From a bacterium (GTDB lineage: Bacteria; Atribacterota; Phoenicimicrobiia; Phoenicimicrobiales; Phoenicimicrobiaceae), in the NCBI GenBank assembly GCA_018819665.1, contig JAHJOY010000305.1:1-13537 (forward strand): 13,537 nucleotides of DNA, written 5' to 3'. The notes below the pieces were generated by a model, which was not told the origin of the DNA, did no database searches, and saw nothing but the letters and a program-made list of their open reading frames with translations. Shown here one piece after another: positions 7,989 to 13,537 of the stretch (position 1 is the first letter of the stretch; every line of letters begins with the position of its first letter). Both the position numbers and the translations under genes were made by a program.

Positions 7989-8110
7989 GGGCACAATGAA
8001 TTGTGCCCTTCCTGTTTTATTATCTTTTGTTTAACTTGGGCACGATGCCTCGCACCCCTACATATTACTTATCATACATTACCCATTACGGGCAGACACA
8101 AGATCTGCCC
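7989..8110. repeat. Triple-hairpin composite repeat, copy B
   Basis: Same three-part order as 5772-5879: an identical GGGCACAATGAATTGTGCCC (7989-8008); a decayed version of the second palindrome (8038-8057) still followed by CCCCTACA (8055-8062); and GGGCAGA/TCTGCCC (8090-8110). The third stem differs from copy A by a compensating T-A to C-G change. It begins three bases after the uvrA stop codon in the direction of transcription. Confidence 0.85.
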
Positions 8111-8113
8111 CTA

Positions 8114-10936
8114 CTAATTTAATACTTTTTTTAAAAATTCTCCAGTAAATGAATTCTTATTGTACGCTATTTCTTCAGGAGTTCCCTCGGCCACAACTCT
8201 TCCGCCCTCTTCTCCACCTCCCGGACCAAGATCAATAATATGATCTGCTGATTTAATTACTTCTAAGTTATGTTCAATTACCATAACTGTATTCCCGGCT
8301 TCTACTAACCTATCTAAAACATTGAGTAATTTTTTTACATCATCAAAATGCAGACCAGTGGTAGGCTCGTCTAAAAGGTATGTGGTTCTTCCTGTACTTT
8401 TAATGCTTAATTCTTTAGCCAATTTCACTCTTTGCGCTTCACCACCGGATATAGTGGTGGCGGATTGTCCTAATTTTATATATCCTAATCCTACATCATA
8501 TAAAGTTTGTAATTTTCTTTTTATCATAGGGATTGCTGCAAAAAATCCCAGGGCCTCTTCAACGGTCATATCTAACACCTGAGCTATATTTTTACTCTTA
8601 TATTTTATATCCAAAGTTTCACGATTGAACCTTTGGCCTTTACAAACTTCACAGGGTATATATACATCAGGTAAAAAATACATTTCAATCTTTACTATCC
8701 CTCCACCCTGACAGGCCTCACATCTTCCACCTTTTACATTAAAGCTAAATCTACCCGCCTTATAACCTCTAATTTTAGCTTCTTTTGTCCTGGAAAATAT
8801 TTCTCTAATCGGAGTAAAGGCCCCGGTGTAAGTAGCAGGATTAGAGCGAGAAGTTCTACCTATGGGTGATTGATCGATAATTATCACTTTATCAATATTT
8901 TCTATTCCTTCAATCTTATCATAATCACCAGGATGAACTCTGCTCTGATATATTTTTTTGATTAAAGCTTTATACAAGGTCTCCTCGACCAAAGTACTTT
9001 TCCCGGAACCAGATACTCCAGTAATACAAGTAAGTGTACCTAAAGGAATAGATACATCAATATTTTTTAAATTGTACTGGCGAGCTCCGTAAATCTTTAA
9101 ATGTTTCCCATTACCCTTTCTTCTTCTGGAGGGGATATTAATTTTACTGAAGTGGCTCAGATATTTTCCAGTAATAGACTTCTTATTTTTTATAATATCT
9201 TTAATGCTACCCTTCGCTACTAAATATCCACCGTGTATCCCTGCTCCAGGTCCAAGATCCACAATGTAATCTGCAATTCTCATTGTAGCTTCATCATGTT
9301 CAATTACTATCACCGTATTCCCTAAATCTCTTAGCTTTATAAGAGTCTGCAAAAGTTTACAATTATCTTTTTGATGTAAGCCAATACTCGGTTCATCTAA
9401 AATGTAAAGTACTCCAGTTAAGCTCGAGCCAATCTGGGTAGCTAAACGAATTCTCTGGTTTTCTCCTCCAGCTAATGTAGAAGATGAACGCGATAAGGTT
9501 AGATAATCTAAACCTACATTACTTAAAAAACTTAATCTATTTTTTATCTCTTTTAAAATTTGACCGGCAATAACCCTTCTTCTTTCATTTAATCTTAATT
9601 TTTCAAAAAAATTATAATTCCATTTGATAGATTTCTCAGCAATATCCGCTATAGAGAAACCATCAATAGTAACATTTAAGCTTTCTGGACGAAGTCTTTT
9701 ACCCTCGCAAGAGGGACAGGGTCCAATATTCATAAACTTTTGTATCTCTGAGCGAATATATTCTGATTTAGTTTCTCGATATCTTCTTTTTAAATTATTA
9801 ATTACTCCCTCAAAAGAATTTTCATGAGTCCAATAGGTAGATTGTTCATCATTCTGATATTTAAAGGGTATCTTTATTCCTCCCGAGCCGTATAATATAA
9901 TCTCCTGAAATTCAGGTTTTAATTTAACAAAAGGTGTATTAAGGCTGAAACCATAAAAATCGGCTAACCCCTTTAATATGTGATATAAATATTTTCCTTT
10001 AACCTCTCCCCAGGGAACTAAGGCACCCTGAAGTACAGATTTGTTCTTATCCGGTACAATTAATTCAGGGTCAAATTCCATTTTAAAACCTAAACCACCA
10101 CAAGCAGGACAGGCTCCATAAGGATTATTAAATGAAAAGATTCGGGGAGCAATTTCTGGTAAATTAATTCCACAGCTGGGACAAGAAAAATGCTCGCTAA
10201 ACATCTTTTCTTTACCACCTTCTATATCAATTACTACTATTCCTTCACTTAAACTTAAAGCAGTTTCGATAGAACCAGCCAAACGAGTCTTTATTTCAGG
10301 ATTTACTATTAACCTGTCTACTACAACTTCTATATTATGATTTTTATACCTATCGATTTTTATATCCTCTTCTACTTCAAAAGTATTTCCATCAACTCTT
10401 ACCCGAACAAATCCCTTTTTTTGAATATCTTCTAATATTTGTTTGTGTTCACCTTTTTTGAAGCGAATTATCGGGGCTAAAACTTGTATTTTTGTTCCCG
10501 GGGACAAATTTAAAATTTGATCAACCATCTGCTCGACCGTCTGCTTGCTAACCCGTCTACCGCACTGCGGACAATGAGGTATTCCAATCCGGGCAAAAAG
10601 TAACCGTAAATAATCATAAATTTCCGTTACGGTACCTACTGTAGAGCGAGGATTCTTACTTGCTTTTCTCTGATCAATTGAAATCGCTGGTGATAATCCT
10701 TCAATGTAATCCACGTCAGGTTTTTTCATTCTTTCCATAAATTGACGAGCATAAGAAGACAAAGATTCAATATATCTTCTCTGACCTTCTGCATAAATCG
10801 TATCAAAAGCTAAAGAAGATTTACCAGAACCGCTCAACCCGGTAATTACAATTAATTTGTTTCTGGGTATCTCCAAATTAATATCCTTTAGATTATGTTC
10901 TCGTGCTCCTTTAATTATTATCTTAGTCTGAACCAC
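8114..10936 (-). CDS. uvrA: UvrA, damage-recognition ATPase of excinuclease ABC
   Basis: A dimeric ABC-type ATPase that finds DNA damage and loads UvrB. The 940 residues are complete. First nucleotide-binding half: Walker A GLSGSGKS (33-40), signature [13 protein letters not shown] (487-499), Walker [12 protein letters not shown] (510-520). Second half: Walker [10 protein letters not shown] (640-648), signature [13 protein letters not shown] (828-840), Walker [13 protein letters not shown] (852-863). Zinc-binding cysteine pairs lie at 252/255 with 276/279, 407/410 and 739/742 with 762/765; CPQC at 122-125 is a further pair. The UvrB-binding region and insertion domain fall between residues about 120 and 400. 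The start is GTG (10934-10936) with GAGGAG nine bases upstream. Oddity: the first signature has Ala488 and Asn492 where LSGGE(A/S)QR is usual. It lies 254 bp downstream of uvrB, with a repeat element and a possible promoter of its own in the gap. Confidence 0.98.
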   Translation of the reverse strand: MVQTKIIIKGAREHNLKDINLEIPRNKLIVITGLSGSGKSSLAFDTIYAEGQRRYIESLSSYARQFMERMKKPDVDYIEGLSPAISIDQRKASKNPRSTVGTVTEIYDYLRLLFARIGIPHCPQCGRRVSKQTVEQMVDQILNLSPGTKIQVLAPIIRFKKGEHKQILEDIQKKGFVRVRVDGNTFEVEEDIKIDRYKNHNIEVVVDRLIVNPEIKTRLAGSIETALSLSEGIVVIDIEGGKEKMFSEHFSCPSCGINLPEIAPRIFSFNNPYGACPACGGLGFKMEFDPELIVPDKNKSVLQGALVPWGEVKGKYLYHILKGLADFYGFSLNTPFVKLKPEFQEIILYGSGGIKIPFKYQNDEQSTYWTHENSFEGVINNLKRRYRETKSEYIRSEIQKFMNIGPCPSCEGKRLRPESLNVTIDGFSIADIAEKSIKWNYNFFEKLRLNERRRVIAGQILKEIKNRLSFLSNVGLDYLTLSRSSSTLAGGENQRIRLATQIGSSLTGVLYILDEPSIGLHQKDNCKLLQTLIKLRDLGNTVIVIEHDEATMRIADYIVDLGPGAGIHGGYLVAKGSIKDIIKNKKSITGKYLSHFSKINIPSRRRKGNGKHLKIYGARQYNLKNIDVSIPLGTLTCITGVSGSGKSTLVEETLYKALIKKIYQSRVHPGDYDKIEGIENIDKVIIIDQSPIGRTSRSNPATYTGAFTPIREIFSRTKEAKIRGYKAGRFSFNVKGGRCEACQGGGIVKIEMYFLPDVYIPCEVCKGQRFNRETLDIKYKSKNIAQVLDMTVEEALGFFAAIPMIKRKLQTLYDVGLGYIKLGQSATTISGGEAQRVKLAKELSIKSTGRTTYLLDEPTTGLHFDDVKKLLNVLDRLVEAGNTVMVIEHNLEVIKSADHIIDLGPGGGEEGGRVVAEGTPEEIAYNKNSFTGEFLKKVLN

Positions 10937-10956
10937 TTATTTTCTCTCCTCTGAAT

Positions 10957-10967
10957 TAGTCGTTAGT
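10957..10967. repeat. TAGTCGTTAGT, inverted arm of the uvrA-uvrB spacer
   Basis: Exact reverse complement of ACTAACGACTA at 11176-11186. The two 11-bp arms enclose most of the spacer, including the hairpin element. It lies about 20 bases upstream of the uvrA start. Confidence 0.7.
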
Positions 10968-10990
10968 ACAAATGTAAGATGCAAGTGTTT

Positions 10991-11030
10991 ACAATTTACC
11001 TATTGACCTATTGACCAATTTACCAATTAA
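10991..11030. repeat. TTGGTAAATTGGTCAATAGG word array in the uvrA leader
   Basis: Short degenerate words of the AATTGGTNAAT type, including TATTGACC twice in succession on the plus strand. They lie 55-95 bases before the uvrA start codon. The family matches the arrays before the nuclease-like gene and uvrC. Confidence 0.7.
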
Positions 11031-11035
11031 ATTCA

Positions 11036-11064
11036 ATTTAATAATCAGCAAGTTACCCGGTCAA
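11036..11064 (-). promoter_or_regulatory. Possible uvrA promoter
   Basis: On the minus strand, TTGACC (11064-11059, five of six to consensus), a 17-bp spacer and TTAAAT (11041-11036, four of six). Spacing is ideal but the -10 is weak. If used, uvrA could be transcribed independently of uvrB. Confidence 0.35.
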
Positions 11065-11083
11065 TTTTAATTAGCCAGTAATT

Positions 11084-11149
11084 GTAGCAACACAGCGTGC
11101 TGTGTTGGAACGAGTTGGAACGATTCATCGTGCCCCTACATATTGCTAC
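11084..11149. repeat. Degenerate hairpin element with CCCCTACA, uvrA-uvrB spacer
   Basis: Bounded by GTAGCAA (11084-11090) and TTGCTAC (11143-11149). Inside are a perfect 9-bp stem CAACACAGC/GCTGTGTTG (11088-11107), a 10-bp tandem duplicate GTTGGAACGA (11104-11113, 11114-11123), and ACGATTCATCGTGCCCCTACA-like sequence (from 11120), the right half of the CCCCTACA family. It looks like a decayed or rearranged member of that family. Confidence 0.7.
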
Positions 11150-11160
11150 CCTCTTTTCTT

Positions 11161-11196
11161 CACTATTCACTATTCACTAACGACTATTCACTATTT
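11161..11196 (-). repeat. TAGTGAATAGT/CGTTAGT word array overlapping the uvrB stop
   Basis: On the minus strand AATAGTGAATAGTCGTTAGT and then further GAATAGTG units. The uvrB TAG stop (11193-11191) is the first TAG of the array. The same words provide the pyrG stop. Confidence 0.8.
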
Positions 11197-13191
11197 TATT
11201 TCCCCGAATAAAGTTTTCTCTTTTTTTAATCTTCTTATCTCATCTCTCAACAAGGCCGCTCTTTCAAAATCTAAGTTTTTTGCTGCTTGCTTCATCTCTT
11301 TTTCCAAAGATTTTATCAATAACCATAAATTATTCTGACTTAAGTACTTTTCTTGTTCTTCGTTAACAGTAGAAAAATCTTCGAAATTATTTATGTTTTT
11401 AATAATAGCAAATTCTTCTACCGTCTTAGTTATAGTTTTGGGAGTTATCTGGTATTTACGATTATATTCTAATTGTATTTCCCTTCTTCGATTAGTTTCT
11501 TCCACTGCCCTTCTTATCGACCCAGTAATATTTTCGCAATACAAAATAACTGTGCCGTTTATGTTTCTTGCTGCTCTCCCCATAGTCTGAATTAAAGAGG
11601 TTTCTGACCTTAAAAAACCTTCTTTGTCTGCATCCAGAATAGCTACTAAAGATACTTCTGGGAGGTCTAATCCTTCTCTTAAAAGATTAACTCCTACTAA
11701 TACATTAAATTTACCTAATCTTAAATCCTTTAAAATGTTAATCCTTTCCAAAGTCTTAATCTCTGAGTGAAGATATTTTGCTTTTATATTAATTTCTTCC
11801 AAATACTCAGCTACATCTTCAGCCATTCTTTTAGTTAAAGTAGTCACTAATACTCTCTCTTTTTTTTCCGTCCTTTTTTTTATTTCTGCTATCAAGCTAT
11901 CAATCTGATTTTTTGCCGGTTTTAAAATTATCTCCGGGTCAACTAATCCTGTGGGTCTGATAATCTGTTCAACTGTTTGCTTACTTCTTTCTAATTCATA
12001 TTTAGCTGGGGTTGCTGAAACGAAGATAACTTTATCCATATAATTTTCTATTTCTTTGAAATACAGTGGTCTATTATCATAGGCAGAAGGTAGACGAAAA
12101 CCATATTCTACCAAACTATCCTTTCGAGACTTATCGCCCGCAAACATACCTCTTAATTGAGGAATAGTAACGTGGGATTCGTCAATAAACATCATAAAAT
12201 CAGAAGGAAAATAATCTAACAGAGTTGCCGGGGGTTCTCCTGATTTTCTTCCGCTAATATGACGAGAATAGTTCTCAATTCCACTGCAATATCCCACTTC
12301 TTTTAACATTTCTAAATCATATTTAGTTCTTTGTTCTAATCTTTGAGTCTCTAAGAGCTTTCCCTCTTTTTTAAAATATTTTAATCTTTCTCTTAATTCT
12401 TCTTCAATAGATAAAATCGCTTTTTCTAATTTATCTTTAGTAGTAACAAAGTGTTTTGCAGGATAAACTATCAATTTATCTTTTCTCTTTATAACTTTTC
12501 CGGTTAGAGGGTCTATCTCGAAAATTGCTTCTATTTTATCACCCCATAATTCTATACGAAAGGCATATTCTAAGTAGGAAGGAAATATTTCAATTACATC
12601 TCCTCTAACTCTAAAACATCCACGGTGAAAATCAATATCATTTCTCTCGTAGTGTATGTTTATAAGCCTTTCTAAAATATTATCTCTTTTGAAAATTTCG
12701 TTCTTACTAATTTTTAATACTAATTCTTGATAATCTGTAGGAGAACCTAACCCGTATATACAAGATACGCTGGCAACAATAATCACATCTCTTCTTTCCA
12801 AGAGGGAACTGGTAGCAGAGAGTCTTAAACGATCAATTTCTTCGTTTATGGAGGAATCTTTCTCTATATAAGTATCTGTTCTCGGAATATAAGCTTCAGG
12901 TTGATAATAATCATAATAACTTACAAAATATTCAACAGCGTTATCAGGAAAAAATCTTCTAAACTCACTGCACAATTGAGCAGCCAAGGTTTTATTGTGT
13001 GAAATAACCAGAGTGGGTAATTGAACTTTTTGAATTACATTTGCCATAGTAAAAGTCTTCCCTGAACCAGTTACTCCCAGTAAAGTTTGATATTTGTAAC
13101 CATTACGTATACCCTCTACCAATTTTTTTATAGCATGGGGCTGGTCTCCTTGAGGGGGATAATCAGATACTAAATTAAATCTCTCCGTCAT
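11191..13191 (-). CDS. uvrB: UvrB, damage-verifying helicase subunit of excinuclease ABC
   Basis: Superfamily 2 helicase-like protein that UvrA loads at lesions and that recruits UvrC. The 666 residues are complete (usual 660-680). Walker A is GVTGSGKT (39-46). The beta-hairpin that inserts between the strands lies at about 92-115, with its aromatic run ([20 protein letters not shown]). The Walker B/DEAD-type motif is DESH (337-340), VSATP (391-395) is motif [11 protein letters not shown] (505-512) motif V and QTMGRAARN (535-543) motif VI. The C-terminal UVR helix pair (about 623-657, ending [14 protein letters not shown]) contacts the UVR of UvrC or the UvrB helicase core. The ATG has AAAGGTG six bases upstream. 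It is the first gene of the uvrBAC run. Its stop codon is supplied by a word repeat. Confidence 0.98.
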   Translation of the reverse strand: MTERFNLVSDYPPQGDQPHAIKKLVEGIRNGYKYQTLLGVTGSGKTFTMANVIQKVQLPTLVISHNKTLAAQLCSEFRRFFPDNAVEYFVSYYDYYQPEAYIPRTDTYIEKDSSINEEIDRLRLSATSSLLERRDVIIVASVSCIYGLGSPTDYQELVLKISKNEIFKRDNILERLINIHYERNDIDFHRGCFRVRGDVIEIFPSYLEYAFRIELWGDKIEAIFEIDPLTGKVIKRKDKLIVYPAKHFVTTKDKLEKAILSIEEELRERLKYFKKEGKLLETQRLEQRTKYDLEMLKEVGYCSGIENYSRHISGRKSGEPPATLLDYFPSDFMMFIDESHVTIPQLRGMFAGDKSRKDSLVEYGFRLPSAYDNRPLYFKEIENYMDKVIFVSATPAKYELERSKQTVEQIIRPTGLVDPEIILKPAKNQIDSLIAEIKKRTEKKERVLVTTLTKRMAEDVAEYLEEINIKAKYLHSEIKTLERINILKDLRLGKFNVLVGVNLLREGLDLPEVSLVAILDADKEGFLRSETSLIQTMGRAARNINGTVILYCENITGSIRRAVEETNRRREIQLEYNRKYQITPKTITKTVEEFAIIKNINNFEDFSTVNEEQEKYLSQNNLWLLIKSLEKEMKQAAKNLDFERAALLRDEIRRLKKEKTLFGEIK

Positions 13192-13256
13192 TTACAACAC
13201 CTTTTATAAAACTACAACTATAATTAAAATTTAAAACTCACTTTTGTCCTTAAATA

Positions 13257-13285
13257 ATTATACACTATAGTATAATAACATTCTA
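13257..13285 (-). promoter_or_regulatory. Candidate uvrB promoter with overlapping palindrome
   Basis: On the minus strand, TAGAAT (13285-13280, weak -35), a 17-bp spacer and a perfect TATAAT (13262-13257). The -10 is one arm of a perfect inverted repeat, ATTATAC-N6-GTATAAT (13257-13276), so a repressor there would block the promoter. It matches neither GAAC-N4-GTTC nor CTGT-N8-ACAG, so LexA control cannot be claimed by motif. The leader to the uvrB ATG would be about 58 bases. Confidence 0.4.
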
Positions 13286-13537
13286 TAAAGATTTAATCAG
13301 TATTATTATCTTCACTACAATTTCTGAAGCTAAAGGACAAAATGCTTATTTTATAATACTTTGAGGCAGCTAAATGGTTAAATTACCTGCAAGTGTCAAA
13401 ATTGGGAGAAAGGAATAAGAAGAGAATTGGGGAAGTTTAAAGGATAAATTAAAGATTTTACCTTTAAAAGCTGAGTCAAATATTTTAGATTACAGTCAGT
13501 TTTATGCTATCAATCAAAAAAGAGGGGACATAAACAG
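13281..13537 (+). pseudogene. Decayed, truncated PIN-domain (VapC-like) toxin gene, runs off the window
   Basis: No intact ORF exists, but three reading segments in order resemble a PIN-domain toxin. In the frame starting at 13299, SIIIFTTISEA (to 13331) looks like the beta strand and conserved T-x-x-E of VapC. In another frame, LGERNKKRIGE (13402-13434) looks like the helix that follows. From 13428, back in the first frame, GSLKDKLKILPLKAESNILD and YSQFYAINQKRGDIN read to the window edge. This has the ILPL strand and the helix that precedes the next conserved Asp of the family. The distance from TISEA to ILPL is about 43 codons, as expected. There are stops at 13362, 13371 and 13416 in the main frame, and the MxxLLDTN start is not found. 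Similarity is by eye; it may be a remnant of a toxin-antitoxin locus lying to the right. Confidence 0.45.

Noticed and set aside
8090..8110. Hairpin after uvrA as an intrinsic terminator
   Set aside because: In the transcript no U-rich run follows the stem; the same is true of the other hairpins, so none was called a terminator.
8322..8582. Plus-strand open frame of 86 codons
   Set aside because: Antisense to the second ATPase half of uvrA, which is strongly conserved; no independent support.
9624..9827. Plus-strand open frame of 67 codons
   Set aside because: Antisense to uvrA with no start signal.
11104..11123. GGAACGAGTTGGAAC as a Gram-positive-type LexA box
   Set aside because: It is a tandem GTTGGAACGA duplication and not the inverted GAAC-N4-GTTC pattern.
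11102..11338. Plus-strand open frame of 78 codons
   Set aside because: It crosses the hairpin element, the TAGTGAATAGT array and the end of uvrB; the peptide is repeat translation followed by antisense uvrB.
11393..11590. Plus-strand open frame of 65 codons
   Set aside because: Antisense to the helicase motif VI region of uvrB, with no ribosome-binding site.

Overview
This is an AT-rich bacterial window in which every intact gene lies on the minus strand. In transcription order, from right to left, the genes are uvrB, uvrA, uvrC, a gamma-class carbonic anhydrase homologue, a multidomain winged-helix/nuclease-like protein, a metallo-beta-lactamase-fold hydrolase (UPF0173 type), pyrG and a MobA-like nucleotidyltransferase. 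All standard stop codons are used and Shine-Dalgarno sequences are clear, so the host is a bacterium with the normal genetic code. The AT-richness and the spacers packed with short hairpins and word-like repeats recall uncultivated lineages such as Atribacterota/JS1 or Aerophobota. That placement is an impression, not a demonstration.

Right part (6422-13191): the complete UvrABC nucleotide-excision-repair set. UvrA and UvrB find damage, UvrB is loaded on DNA, and UvrC makes both incisions. uvrB follows a candidate promoter that overlaps a 7-6-7 palindrome. Upstream of it, on the plus strand, is what looks like a decayed PIN-domain (VapC-like) toxin gene running off the window. UvrC is short, missing a segment before its RNase H-like domain, but all catalytic residues are present. 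The carbonic anhydrase homologue overlaps uvrC by ATGA and is probably translationally coupled to it.

Middle part (3133-5441): a UPF0173 hydrolase and, next to it, the least ordinary gene, a 496-residue protein. It reads as HARE-HTH winged helix, a B3-like segment, a second HARE-HTH-like segment, a FokI-like PD-(D/E)XK-type domain with a D-A-K motif, and a C-terminal possible winged helix. No methyltransferase accompanies it.

Left part (26-2792): CTP synthase (pyrG) and a MobA-like NTP transferase.

Spacers: almost every intergenic gap holds two kinds of repeat. The first is a hairpin family ending in CCCCTACA (reverse TGTAGGGG), whose stems differ by compensating changes. The second is a set of degenerate word arrays (TAGTGAATAGT, GTATCGAGT, AATTGGTGAATTGG, AAAGCGAAAAACC and others). 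The arrays abut stop codons, supply the stop codon of two or three genes, supply the Shine-Dalgarno of uvrC, and often occur as inverted arms around the hairpins. pyrG is flanked by two direct 54-bp copies (51/54 identical) of one array. No CRISPR, rRNA, tRNA or intact insertion sequence was seen.
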